Of a stretch of 64,000 nucleotides of DNA, positions 1 through 8,308 are shown piece after piece; position 1 is the first letter of the stretch; every line of letters starts with the position of its first letter. The position numbers and the translations under genes were made by a program. Under the pieces are notes generated by a model. That model saw only the letters and a list, made by a program, of their open reading frames with translations, did not search any database and was not told where the DNA came from. This stretch comes from Thalassobaculum litoreum DSM 18839 (GTDB taxonomy: Bacteria > Pseudomonadota > Alphaproteobacteria > Thalassobaculales > Thalassobaculaceae), in the NCBI RefSeq assembly GCF_900102465.1, contig NZ_FNBW01000012.1:62001-126000 (forward strand), given 5' to 3'.

Positions 1-423
1 AGCCTGCTGGGTGCGGAGCTGATCGTCCCGGCGGTCGCAGCTCTGGCCCAGGGCGCGCTGGTCGGCACGCCGCAGCCGGAGGAGGGCGTCACCTACGCCA
101 AGAAGCTGGAGCGCGACGAGGGCCGGCTCGACTTCCACCGTCCGGCGGTGGAGCTGGAGCGGCTGGTCCGCGCCTTCGACCCCTGGCCCGGGGCCTTCTT
201 CGAGCACGAGGGCACGCGCATCAAGGTGCTGGCGGCCGAGGCCTTCGATATCGGGGCGATCTCCAACATTCCCGGGACGGTACTGGATCCGGAGCTTACG
301 ATCTCCTGCGCCGACGGGGCGTTCCGACCGACCCGGGTGCAGCGGCCGGGCAAGGGGCCGGTGGACGTCCAGGCCTTCCTGCGCGGCTTCCAGATCCCTC
401 CGGGGACGGTCCTGACCGGGTGA
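1..423 (+). CDS. fmt: Methionyl-tRNA formyltransferase, C-terminal part
   Basis: The last 140 residues of methionyl-tRNA formyltransferase are present; the 5' part lies outside the window. The cytoplasmic enzyme formylates initiator Met-tRNA with 10-formyl-tetrahydrofolate. Seen directly are the segment EGVTYAKKLERDEGRLDF, which follows the catalytic core in this family, and the C-terminal tRNA-binding domain with FDPWPGAFF and a terminal region containing VQRPGKGPVDVQAFL. Only four bases separate its TGA from the GTG of truA, so the two are probably co-transcribed, as in many proteobacteria (def-fmt-truA). Identity is firm although the catalytic N-terminal half cannot be inspected. Confidence 0.93.
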   Translation, partial: SLLGAELIVPAVAALAQGALVGTPQPEEGVTYAKKLERDEGRLDFHRPAVELERLVRAFDPWPGAFFEHEGTRIKVLAAEAFDIGAISNIPGTVLDPELTISCADGAFRPTRVQRPGKGPVDVQAFLRGFQIPPGTVLTG

Positions 424-427
424 TGCG

Positions 428-1222
428 GTGCCGCGTTTCAAGCTGACGATCGAGTATGACGGCCGGCCCTATATCGGCTGGCAGCGGCAGGCCGACGGCC
501 CGACCGTTCAGGAATGCCTGGAGGACGCGGTCTTCGCCTTCTCCGGCGAGCGGGTCGAGGTCGCCGGCGCCGGGCGCACCGACAAGGGCGTGCACGCCAC
601 CGGCCAGGTCGCCCATATCGAGCTGTCCGGCACCCGGTTCGACGCCGGCACGGTGATGAACGCGATCAACGCCCTGATCCGACCGGAGCCGATCGCCGTG
701 GTGGCGGCCGAGGCGGCGGCGGACGATTTCCACGCCCGGTTCTCGGCCAACGAGCGGCGCTACCGCTACGAGATCCTGAACCGCCGCGCGCCGCCGGCGA
801 TCCACCAGGGCAAGGTCTGGCACGTCGCCGTGCCGTTGGACGTGGACGCCATGCACGCCGCCGCCCAGCGCCTGGTCGGGCATCACGACTTCACCAGCTT
901 CCGCGCGACCCAGTGCCAGTCGGCGTCGGCGGAGAAGACGCTGGACCAGCTCGACATCTTCCGCGAGGGCGAGGACCGGATCGTCGCCATCGCCCGGTCG
1001 CGCTCCTTCCTGCACCACCAGGTGCGCAACATGGTCGGCACCCTGAAGCTGGTGGGCGAGGGCAAGTGGACCGCGGACCGGGTGTCGGAAGCCCTGGCCG
1101 CCCGCCGCCGCGCCGCCGCCGGCCCGACCGCCCCGGCGGACGGGCTCTATCTGACGGGCGTGGGATATCCGGACGAAATCGAAGCCAAACCCCAGGCCGG
1201 GCACAAACCTCAAACCCAATAA
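428..1222 (+). CDS. truA: tRNA pseudouridine synthase A
   Basis: TruA converts uridines 38-40 of the anticodon stem-loop of many tRNAs to pseudouridine. The 264-residue protein has the family's usual length. It opens with FKLTIEYDGRPYIGWQRQ and carries the catalytic motif AGAGRTDKGVHA with the nucleophile Asp52. Further conserved elements are the RYRYEILN strand, HDFTSFRA and the C-terminal FLHHQVRNMVGTL. The start is a GTG four bases after fmt, because no in-frame ATG lies near the family N-terminus. An inverted repeat follows the stop codon. Confidence 0.96.
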   Translation: MPRFKLTIEYDGRPYIGWQRQADGPTVQECLEDAVFAFSGERVEVAGAGRTDKGVHATGQVAHIELSGTRFDAGTVMNAINALIRPEPIAVVAAEAAADDFHARFSANERRYRYEILNRRAPPAIHQGKVWHVAVPLDVDAMHAAAQRLVGHHDFTSFRATQCQSASAEKTLDQLDIFREGEDRIVAIARSRSFLHHQVRNMVGTLKLVGEGKWTADRVSEALAARRRAAAGPTAPADGLYLTGVGYPDEIEAKPQAGHKPQTQ

Positions 1223-1223
1223 T

Positions 1224-1332
1224 CGTCATCCCGGGAGACCCCGGACCCGATCCGGGGGCTGCCCGGGACCCAGCCTGCCGCAAATGCTTGAATTACGGTC
1301 CCGGCCTCGCCCCGGGACGATCCGGGATGACG
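1224..1332. repeat. Dispersed inverted-repeat element (copy A)
   Basis: Intergenic element beginning CGTCATCCCGGG and ending with a near-mirror CCGGGATGACG, with C/G-rich internal complementarity. It lies between the converging truA and metX-like genes. Elements with the same outer arms occur elsewhere in this window (about 13.8, 18.6 and 38.4 kb; CGTCTTCC variants at 17.8 and 18.0 kb). It may fold in RNA and protect or terminate both transcripts, but there is no T-run. Confidence 0.75.
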
Positions 1333-1356
1333 GGGGCGTGTTTTCGGGTGAACCGC

Positions 1357-2367
1357 CTACCCCAGCAGATCCGCCACCGCCTTGCGCAGCACCGCTTCGT
1401 CTTGCGGGTTCAGGTTCGGGTTGCCGGCGCGGTGGCCCCAGTCCGATACGATGGGGCGGAACTCGGCATTCGGCATCTGCGCCGTCTCGCGCTCGCTGTC
1501 CGACGCGGTGAAGTACAGGTCGGTGGTCGAGGGCATGATGATGCTCTTGGCGGTGATCGCGCCGAGCGCCTTGGCCAGGTCGCCCTTGTGGATCTCGTTG
1601 TCGGAGATGTCGGAGCGGTACCAGGTGTCGAGGCTGGCCAGCAGGTCGTCGCCGCTGCGCCGCAGGAAGTTGCCCTCCCAGCTCCGCACCAGCCAGTCCT
1701 CCAGGGAGCTGAACCCTGCGCCGCGCCACAGCTCCTCGCGGTAGAAGGTCTGGCTCATCGCCCAGCCGGCATAGACCCGGCCCATGGCGCGCAGCCCGGT
1801 CACCGGCCGGTCGCGGAAATGGGTGCCGGCCCAGGCCGCGTCGGCGGTCAGGGTGGCGCGCACCCCTTCCAGGAACACCTTGTTGTGCGGCGAGGTCTTC
1901 GCACTCGTGCAGGTCGCGCAGATCCGCTGCACCATCTCCGGGAACAGGCTCCCCCAGTGCAACGCCTGCTGGCCGCCCATGGACCAGCCGTAGATCAGCG
2001 CGATGCTGTCGACCCCGAACACCTCCTGCACCAGCCGCTTCTGGGCGTGGATGTTGTCCCAATGGGTGAAGACCGGGAAGCGGCCATGCCCGAACGGTTC
2101 CGGCAGGGTGCTCGGGCTGGTCGACAGCCCGTTGGTGAACATGTTGGGGATGACGATGAACCAGTCGGTCGGATCGAGGACCCGACCGGGGCCGATCAGC
2201 CATTGGGTATCGTAATGCTGGGCGCCGTAGGAGGTCGGATAGAGCACCAGGTTCGAGCGGTCCGGCGCCAGGGTGCCGTAGGTCTTGTAGGCGAGGCGCA
2301 GATTGGGGACGGTCGCCCCGTGCTGCAGCACGGTGGGGCCGAGGTCGTAATAGGCGTAGTCCGGCAT
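1357..2367 (-). CDS. MetX-like alpha/beta-fold acyltransferase or hydrolase
   Basis: A 336-residue alpha/beta-hydrolase of the homoserine O-acetyltransferase (MetX) family. The nucleophile elbow is GWSMGG with Ser129; Asp283 (STTDLYF) and His312 (DWGHRAG) complete the triad. The conserved ALHWGSLFPEMV and the ICATCTSAKTSPHNKVFLEGVRA-like region, here shortened to motifs, also match the family. It is shorter than typical MetX, and paralogues of this kind are often annotated as plain alpha/beta hydrolases. No methionine gene is adjacent, so a role in homoserine acylation is uncertain. Transcription runs toward truA; two hairpins lie upstream. Confidence 0.8.
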   Translation of the reverse strand: MPDYAYYDLGPTVLQHGATVPNLRLAYKTYGTLAPDRSNLVLYPTSYGAQHYDTQWLIGPGRVLDPTDWFIVIPNMFTNGLSTSPSTLPEPFGHGRFPVFTHWDNIHAQKRLVQEVFGVDSIALIYGWSMGGQQALHWGSLFPEMVQRICATCTSAKTSPHNKVFLEGVRATLTADAAWAGTHFRDRPVTGLRAMGRVYAGWAMSQTFYREELWRGAGFSSLEDWLVRSWEGNFLRRSGDDLLASLDTWYRSDISDNEIHKGDLAKALGAITAKSIIMPSTTDLYFTASDSERETAQMPNAEFRPIVSDWGHRAGNPNLNPQDEAVLRKAVADLLG

Positions 2368-2854
2368 GGGGCGCTCCGGGTTCGGACGGGAGCGGCGATT
2401 AGATCACGGTTCCCGCTTTGTCCGACAGGTGGGGAAACACCTGGTGATTTTTCAAATATCATCAAAATCGCCAGGTATTCATGGCCGACGGTCCGGGGGC
2501 CCCGTTGCCTGCATCAGTCCTTCGCCCGATAGGCCGCCGGGATTGTTCGTTTGAAGTGGGTTTTGCATGGTGTCGGACCTGCCCGAGGATTTGTCGGGCA
2601 GGTCCGCGGCAGGCGCCCGGGCCGGGGGCCAGGTCGTTGACGGTGATGCCGCTTTTCGCCCTCGACCCGCAGAATCGGCGGCTCTCCCCGCGGGTTCGTG
2701 TATTTCTTGACTGGAGGGCCGAGCTCTTCGCCAAGGCCTTGCTGTGAGCGTCGGGATCAGCCAATGGCCGAAAGACGCAATTGGCCCAAGCGGCCATGAC
2801 GGTTACCATCCTACCGTCCAAATGCCGCCACCGGCGCGCTGGGGAGGATGCTGG
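2368..2854. other. Intergenic region with two hairpins
   Basis: This gap of nearly 490 bases separates two divergent genes and holds no convincing coding sequence. It contains a short palindrome, CAGGTG-N6-CACCTG (2426-2443), and a perfect 13-bp stem at 2574-2606. It presumably carries both promoters. I looked for a SAM-type riboswitch ahead of the metX-like gene and did not recognise one. Confidence 0.6.
2574..2606. repeat. Perfect 13-bp inverted repeat
   Basis: The arms CGGACCTGCCCGA and TCGGGCAGGTCCG are exactly complementary around a 7-base loop (GGATTTG). There is no T-run after it, so a simple intrinsic terminator is unlikely. It could be a large operator or a stable RNA hairpin in the leader of the downstream sensor kinase. 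Confidence 0.7.
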
Positions 2855-4510
2855 TTGACCATCGGAATTGATTTCTGGATCGCTGCTGTCGTGGCGATTG
2901 GGGCAATTGCCGTATCAGCCTGGCTCTGGTGCAGACTGCGAACGCTGGCGACCGCGCAGCGGAAGTCCGCCGAGGAACTCGCCCGGCTGCGGTCCTTCAT
3001 CGTCGTCTCCGCCGATTGGACATGGGAGCAGGACGACCAGTTCCGCTTCACCTACGTGTCGGAATCGGTGGCGAACGTCCTGGGGCTCAGCCCGGAGTCC
3101 TGTATCGGCAAGACCCGGCAGGAGATCGCGCCGGACTCCCTGGACCACCTCGCCTTCGCCGTCCATGAACAGCAGCAGAGCCTGCGGGCGCCGATCCGCA
3201 ATCTGCGCATGCGCTACAAGCTTCCCACCGGCGAGATGCGCTATGTCGAGATCGACGGCGATCCGGTGTTCGACGAGGGCGGCAAGTTCCTGGGCTATCG
3301 TGGGGTCGGCCGCGACGTCACCCTCCTGGTCGAGGCAGAGCGCGAGGCCTCGGAGACCCAGCGCCGGTTTCTCAGCGCCATCGAGGCCCGCTCGGAAGGC
3401 ATCTCGTTCTGGGATCGAGACGACCAGCTGCGGCTCTACAACAGCGCCTATCTGACCCTGTCCCCCGGCGCCGAGACCACCCTGCGCGAAGGAGTGCGGT
3501 TCGAGGATTACATCCGCGCCTCGGTCAACAGTGGGGTCATCCCCGACGCCATCGGACGCGAGGAGCAGTGGATCTCCAACCGGCTCGAGATGCGCAAGCA
3601 CGCGCCGATGAGCCACGAGATGGTCCGCGGCGAGCGCTGGCTGAAGGTCAGCGAGATGCGGACCGCCGACGGCTGGCTGCTGCAGACGGTGCTGGATATC
3701 AGCGAATCCAAGGAGCGCGAGGTCGCCATGCGCCGGGCGGTCGCCGATGCCGAGATCGCCAACCGCGCGAAGATGGAGTTCCTCGCGGTCATGAGCCACG
3801 AGCTGCGCACGCCGCTGAACGCCATCATCGGCTTCTCCGACGTGATCCGGAACCGGGTGCTCGGCGACGCCATGGACACCTACATGCGCTATGCCGAGCA
3901 CATCAACGAATCCGGGACCCACCTGCTGGCGCTGATCAACGACCTGCTCGACGTCTCGCGCATCGAGGCCGGGCGTCTGGAACTGGAGGAAAGCGGCTTC
4001 GGCATCAGTGAGCTGATGAACGAGTGCGCCCGGATGCTGCGGGTCCGCGCCGACGACAAGGATGTGGATCTTGCCGTCGAGGGCGGCGATCCGGCCGACG
4101 GCCTGCATGCGGACCGGCGGGCGGTGAAGCAGATCATCGTCAACCTGGTGTCCAACGCCATCAAGTTCACGCCGGCCGGCGGCAAGGTCCGGATGCGGGC
4201 GGTGATGGACGACCGGTCGCGGATCCAGATCATCATCGCCGACACCGGCATCGGCATCCCCGCCGACCGGCACGACGTCGTGTTCCGTCCCTTCGAACAG
4301 CTCGAGAACGCCCATTCCCGGCGCCATGACGGCACCGGTCTCGGCCTCTACATCACCCGCAACCTGGCCGAGGCCCATAAGGGCGCGATCCATCTGGAAA
4401 GCGTCGTCGGCGAAGGCACCACGGTGACGGTCACCTTTCCGACGGAGCGCACGATCGACCTGCCGAAGGATCCGCCGCTGTCCCTGGTCCGCGGACCGGA
4501 GACGAGCTGA
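2855..4510 (+). CDS. PAS-domain sensor histidine kinase
   Basis: Membrane-anchored sensor kinase of about 551 residues. After one N-terminal transmembrane helix (FWIAAVVAIGAIAVSAWLW) come a PAS domain (roughly 50-165, DQFRFTYVS through GYRGVGRDVT), a second PAS-like domain (about 175-290), HisKA with the phospho-acceptor His315 in [11 protein letters not shown], and HATPase with NLVSNAIKF, DTGIGIP and GTGLGLY. The start chosen is TTG 2855, because GGGGAGG lies 7 bases upstream; GTG 2744 and ATG 2822 are in frame but lack a comparable site. No response regulator is adjacent, so it is an orphan kinase. The signal it senses is unknown. Confidence 0.88.
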   Translation: MTIGIDFWIAAVVAIGAIAVSAWLWCRLRTLATAQRKSAEELARLRSFIVVSADWTWEQDDQFRFTYVSESVANVLGLSPESCIGKTRQEIAPDSLDHLAFAVHEQQQSLRAPIRNLRMRYKLPTGEMRYVEIDGDPVFDEGGKFLGYRGVGRDVTLLVEAEREASETQRRFLSAIEARSEGISFWDRDDQLRLYNSAYLTLSPGAETTLREGVRFEDYIRASVNSGVIPDAIGREEQWISNRLEMRKHAPMSHEMVRGERWLKVSEMRTADGWLLQTVLDISESKEREVAMRRAVADAEIANRAKMEFLAVMSHELRTPLNAIIGFSDVIRNRVLGDAMDTYMRYAEHINESGTHLLALINDLLDVSRIEAGRLELEESGFGISELMNECARMLRVRADDKDVDLAVEGGDPADGLHADRRAVKQIIVNLVSNAIKFTPAGGKVRMRAVMDDRSRIQIIIADTGIGIPADRHDVVFRPFEQLENAHSRRHDGTGLGLYITRNLAEAHKGAIHLESVVGEGTTVTVTFPTERTIDLPKDPPLSLVRGPETS

Positions 4511-4519
4511 GCCGGCGCG

Positions 4520-5716
4520 TCAAAGGGTGCTGCGGCGGACCTGCGCATCGGGGCGCTTCGTGATGTCGGGCAACAGTTCCAGGCCGAGCCCCGGTCCCTG
4601 CGGCGCCCGGATCCGGCCCTGTTCCACCGGCGGAAGCTGGGTCACAAGTTCGCCGTACCAGCCGTAATAGAACGCCCGCACCATCTCCTGGATGAAGCAG
4701 TTGCGGGCATGCAGCGCCAGGTGCGTCGAGGCGGTCAGCGCCACCGGGCCGGTGCAGTCGTGGAACGCCACCGGCACGTGCCAAGCGTCGCACAGGGTGG
4801 AAATCTTGCGCCCCTCGGTCAGCCCGCCGCACCAGGTCAGATCGGCGATGATCACGCTCAGGGCGTCGAGTTCCACCAGATAGCGGAAATCCGCCTTGCC
4901 GCCCCGGGTCTCGCCGACGGCGATGGGGGACGTCGTGGCGCGGGCGACCTCGCCGAGCGAGCCGAGGTGGTCCATGAACACCGGATCCTCGACCCAGGTC
5001 GGCTCGATCTCCTCCAGCGCCCGGGCGATCTTCACCGCGCTGGGCCGGTTCCACATGGAGTGCAGCTCGCACATGATGTCCATGCGGTCGCTGACGGCGG
5101 CGCGGATCTTCTCGAACGGCTCCAGGCCCTTCTTCAGGTCGGATGCTGAGATGTAGTGGCCCTGGCTGGCCTCGGCGGCGTAGTCGAACGGCCAGATCTT
5201 CATGGCGTCGATGCCCATCTCCAGCAGGGAGTGGGCGAGCTCGTCGGCGTTGTTCAGGAAGGCGTCCAGGTCCTCATACGGACCCTCGGCGCCGCCGATG
5301 CCGAAATTCTTGGTGCCCTGGACCGGCCTCTGGCGGACGTACTGATACCCGGCGCAGGTGTTGTACACCCGGATGTCGTCGCGGCTGGAACCGCCGAGAA
5401 GCTGGTGGATCGGCTGGCCCGAGGCCTTGCCCCAGAGGTCCCAAAGCGCGATGTCCACGGCGGAGCGGCCACGCTGTTCCGCGCTGGCCCCGGAGAAGCC
5501 GACATAGCCGATCATATTGGCGTGGTGCCGCTCGATCTGCAGCGGATCCTGGCCCAGCAGGTAGGGGGCGATGATGGCGTGGACATGCGCCTCGGCGGAC
5601 TGGGCGCCGTAGAAGGTCTCGCCCAGGCCCTTGAGGCCTTCATCGGTTTCGACATGAACCCAGAGCAGGTTCGGGAATTCATCCAGACGGATGGTCTCGA
5701 TGCCGGTGACCTTCAC
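4520..5716 (-). CDS. Enolase-superfamily (mandelate racemase/MLE-like) sugar-acid dehydratase
   Basis: A 398-residue member of the mandelate racemase branch of the enolase superfamily, which removes water from or epimerises hydroxy-acids by abstracting an alpha-proton with help from Mg2+. Visible features are the N-terminal capping domain with WVHVETDEG and GLGETFYG, the barrel motif MKIWPFD with Lys173, likely metal ligands Glu217 (CELHSMWN), Glu243 (WVEDP) and Glu269 (AVGET), and the base His319 in VAFHDCTGP. Substrate cannot be read from sequence; D-galactonate- or gluconate-type dehydratases are close in pattern. It lies 12 bases after a VOC gene, probably in one operon. Confidence 0.88.
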   Translation of the reverse strand: MKVTGIETIRLDEFPNLLWVHVETDEGLKGLGETFYGAQSAEAHVHAIIAPYLLGQDPLQIERHHANMIGYVGFSGASAEQRGRSAVDIALWDLWGKASGQPIHQLLGGSSRDDIRVYNTCAGYQYVRQRPVQGTKNFGIGGAEGPYEDLDAFLNNADELAHSLLEMGIDAMKIWPFDYAAEASQGHYISASDLKKGLEPFEKIRAAVSDRMDIMCELHSMWNRPSAVKIARALEEIEPTWVEDPVFMDHLGSLGEVARATTSPIAVGETRGGKADFRYLVELDALSVIIADLTWCGGLTEGRKISTLCDAWHVPVAFHDCTGPVALTASTHLALHARNCFIQEMVRAFYYGWYGELVTQLPPVEQGRIRAPQGPGLGLELLPDITKRPDAQVRRSTL

Positions 5717-5728
5717 GGTTTTCCTCCC

Positions 5729-6142
5729 TCATGCCGACACACCGGTCAGCTCCACCCCGTTGCCGTCGGGGTCTTTCATGTAGATCGACGGCCCGTCGCC
5801 ACGGGCGCCGAAACGCACCTTGGTTTCCTCGGGGCTTACGCCCTTGGAGACGAGGTAATCGCGGATCTCGGCTTCGTCGAAACTCGCCAGCTTGATCGCC
5901 ACGTGATCGACATTGGGCGCGCCGTCCGGAGCCGGGCCGCCCGCCTGTCCCAGGGTGCCGTTGATGTCCACCAGGTCGATCATCGAGCCGCCGGCATCCA
6001 GGTGCCACAGGCCGAGCGGCGCGTTGTGCTTGGCAACCTTCAGGCCGAGCACGTCGCGGTAGAAGCCGAGCATCGCGTCGATGTCGCGGGCACGCAGCAC
6101 CACATGGTCGAGACCGGCGAGGGCGAGGGGGCTATCGGTCAT
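5729..6142 (-). CDS. VOC-family (glyoxalase-like) protein
   Basis: A 137-residue single-domain protein of the vicinal-oxygen-chelate fold. Two beta-alpha-beta-beta-beta repeats are evident: LDHVVLRARDIDAMLGFYRDV at the start and VDHVAIKL in the middle, ending with YMKDPDGNGVEL. Members bind a divalent metal and act as glyoxalases, dioxygenases, epimerases or dehydratases. The tight spacing to the dehydratase gene suggests it handles the same or a later intermediate. No specific reaction can be assigned. Confidence 0.85.
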   Translation of the reverse strand: MTDSPLALAGLDHVVLRARDIDAMLGFYRDVLGLKVAKHNAPLGLWHLDAGGSMIDLVDINGTLGQAGGPAPDGAPNVDHVAIKLASFDEAEIRDYLVSKGVSPEETKVRFGARGDGPSIYMKDPDGNGVELTGVSA

Positions 6143-6199
6143 GGGAACCTCCCGAATTGGAGCTTGAGGCTACGACTGCGGCGACGGCCTGTCACGCCG

Positions 6200-7090
6200 T
6201 CACCTTCGGCCGAACACCGCGACCCAGAGATGGGGCAGCACCAGGGCGCCCTTGGCGATCGGCCCATAGCGATAGGCGATGCCGACCTCGTCGAACTCGA
6301 TGCCGTAGAGGGTCTTGGCGTGACCCGGGCTGGAGTCCCAGGCCTCCACCGCGAGCTGTGCCGAGCCCTGTCCGGCGGCGGTGTTCTCGGCCGCCCAGGT
6401 AAAGTCGTAGCCTACCGCCTTGACCCGGTCGATCAGGTCGGGACCGCCGGGGCTGCCATGGCCGATATAGCTGTTGGCGGCCATGTCCTCGGCCTGCATC
6501 TCGGCGGCGCGCATGAGCTTGTCGTTGATGCGCACCGGATCGATTCCCTTGCGGGCGCGGGCGGCGTTGATCTGACGCAGCAGCTCGGCCACCGCGTCGG
6601 TCACCGGCGCCGGCGTGTCCTGGGCGACGATGATCGACCACGCCTCCGCCGTCAGGCCGCCATCGGCGAGGCGAAACATCTTCTCGTGGAAACCCACGCC
6701 GATCTTCACCGGACCGGGCCACTGCAGCACATCGGCCATCGACTGGGTGCGCAGCACAGCCTTGGCGAGGTTCCAGTGCTCCGGCAGGTTGCTGACGGCG
6801 ACGGCGCTGAACACCGGCGTCTGCACTCCGGCGCGCTGCAGCCAGATCCCGGCATCTGTGCCGTCGGGCGCATGGACGCCGACATAGCCGCGTTCCACCA
6901 TGTCGCCGACATGGGCCTCCGCCGCCTGCATGAGGGCGGGCGCTTCGACGAGCGCAGGCAGGCCCCGGCTCTGCCGATCCTGGTTCAGCGCACCGATCAG
7001 CTCCGCCCGCGCATCGGCATGGGCCGGCAGGGCCGCCATCGTCATCAGCAGGACGACGAGGGCGGCGCAAAGCGACCGCGGGCCGTTCAG
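6200..7090 (-). CDS. Secreted protein with two CAP (SCP/PR1) domains
   Basis: An exported protein with an N-terminal signal (CAALVVLLMTMAALPAHA) and two tandem CAP-superfamily domains. The first (AELIGALNQDRQSRGLPAL) is divergent; the second keeps the family marks SYIGHGSPGGPDLIDRV, WAAEN and SPGHAKTLYG. Bacterial CAP proteins are extracytoplasmic and mostly of unknown role. Start is unusual: no ATG, GTG or TTG exists before the signal peptide unless one reads far into the upstream gene. A CTG overlapping the upstream TGA (CTGA), 7 bases after GAAGG, gives a fitting signal peptide, implying translational coupling. The domain call is firm; the start is inferred. Confidence 0.78.
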   Translation of the reverse strand: MNGPRSLCAALVVLLMTMAALPAHADARAELIGALNQDRQSRGLPALVEAPALMQAAEAHVGDMVERGYVGVHAPDGTDAGIWLQRAGVQTPVFSAVAVSNLPEHWNLAKAVLRTQSMADVLQWPGPVKIGVGFHEKMFRLADGGLTAEAWSIIVAQDTPAPVTDAVAELLRQINAARARKGIDPVRINDKLMRAAEMQAEDMAANSYIGHGSPGGPDLIDRVKAVGYDFTWAAENTAAGQGSAQLAVEAWDSSPGHAKTLYGIEFDEVGIAYRYGPIAKGALVLPHLWVAVFGRR

Positions 7091-8142
7091 GGAACGACCT
7101 TCATGTCGCGGAACTCCTGGAAGATCCGCAGGAACATCTCGTCGGTGCGCAGGCAGTCGTGGAAGCCGTGCAGGCGCAGCTTGAGGGTGTCGGTCATCAC
7201 GTCCCAGTCCGTGCCGAACACATAGTCGGCGAAGGGCCAGGCGGCGACGTCCTTGTAGGGGATCTTCTGAAGCCCGTATTTCTCGACGATGCTGTCCCAC
7301 AGCGGTCCCTTGTCGGCCATGAAATCGGTCAGGGAGATGGTTTGCAGGTCTCCGACCTCCATGTCAAAGAACCGCGCGAACTGGCCCCACACGTTCTTCC
7401 AGCGGAAGAAGTCGCCGTTGGTGATGTTGAAGGTGTTGTTCGCCGCGTTCGGGTCGGTGCCGCACCAGACCATGGCGTTGGCCAGATGCTGGTTGTCGCA
7501 GACCTGATAGACCGCCTCGTAGGCGCCCGGCTTGCCCGGGAAGCGCAGCGGCAGGCCCAGCTCCTTGGAGATCGTGGCGTAGACCGCGATGCAGGTGGTG
7601 ATGTTCATCGGGTTGCCCAGCGCGAAGCCGCAGACGGTCTGCGGGCGAAGCGCCGTCCAGGTCCATTTCTTGCCCTTCTGGGCGGCGCGCAGCCACATCT
7701 CCTGGTCGTAGTAGAAGTTCGGCAGCATGTGGGGCGGGTCGTCCTCGCGGGCCGGCGTCTTGAACGGACCCAGATGCGAGCCGTACCACTTGTTCCCTTC
7801 GATCAGGTGGACGTGTTCGAGCCCCGCCGAGGCCTTCTCGATCGGTTCCACCGCGTTGACCAGCATGGCGAGGTTCGGCGCCGAATGCTCGGCCCAGGTC
7901 GGCCGGGCCTGGAAGGCGCAGTAGAAGATATGGGTGACGTCGGACAGGCCGCCGAGCTTGGCCTCGGCATCGGCCCGGTCGAGCAGGTCGACGGAGATGT
8001 AGGTGGCCGGGCTGTCGAAATCCGGCGACCGGCGGGACAGGCCGACGATCTCCCAGCCCCCGCGCCGCCCGAGATCCTCGATCAGCTTGCGGCCGATCAC
8101 GCCGAGCGCGCCGACCACCACCGCCTTTTTTCTGTCCGCCAT
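7087..8142 (-). CDS. PRISE-type NAD(P)-dependent SDR reductase
   Basis: A 351-residue extended short-chain reductase. The Rossmann motif VVVGALGVIGRKL is at the N-terminus and NFYYDQE matches the signature of progesterone 5-beta-reductase/iridoid-synthase-like (PRISE) enzymes, whose Tyr in that motif assists hydride transfer to enones. TWTALRPQTVCGFALGNPMN and FNITNGD also fit. Start is ATG 8142, with GGGAG six bases upstream; an earlier in-frame ATG adds 13 residues without such a site. It is followed by, and overlaps, the CAP gene. Bacterial homologues reduce small activated enones in vitro; the native substrate here is unknown. Confidence 0.85.
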   Translation of the reverse strand: MADRKKAVVVGALGVIGRKLIEDLGRRGGWEIVGLSRRSPDFDSPATYISVDLLDRADAEAKLGGLSDVTHIFYCAFQARPTWAEHSAPNLAMLVNAVEPIEKASAGLEHVHLIEGNKWYGSHLGPFKTPAREDDPPHMLPNFYYDQEMWLRAAQKGKKWTWTALRPQTVCGFALGNPMNITTCIAVYATISKELGLPLRFPGKPGAYEAVYQVCDNQHLANAMVWCGTDPNAANNTFNITNGDFFRWKNVWGQFARFFDMEVGDLQTISLTDFMADKGPLWDSIVEKYGLQKIPYKDVAAWPFADYVFGTDWDVMTDTLKLRLHGFHDCLRTDEMFLRIFQEFRDMKVVP

Positions 8143-8308
8143 TACCCACTCCCTGAAAATGCTTTTCTGATTGGCCGGCATGGTGGCCGTGCCGGGCGAG
8201 CAGGGTCAATCCATCCAGTTCGACGTCACAGTAATCCGTGGAGCGGGCCTGTGAATCGTGAGACGATCCGCGCCTCCGCCCTCCCGAAGGCTGCGTGACG
8301 CCCTGACG

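Noticed and set aside
2368-2500. Possible SAM riboswitch ahead of the metX-like gene
   Set aside because: Position is suggestive, but I could not find the conserved SAM-II or SAH elements; only a 6-bp palindrome is present.
514-2532. A 672-codon plus-strand frame crossing truA and the metX-like gene
   Set aside because: It overlaps two confident genes in other frames and reads as Arg/Pro-rich noise.
2915-4393. A 492-codon minus-strand frame opposite the first sensor kinase
   Set aside because: Shadow of the kinase gene; no recognisable motif and no ribosome site.
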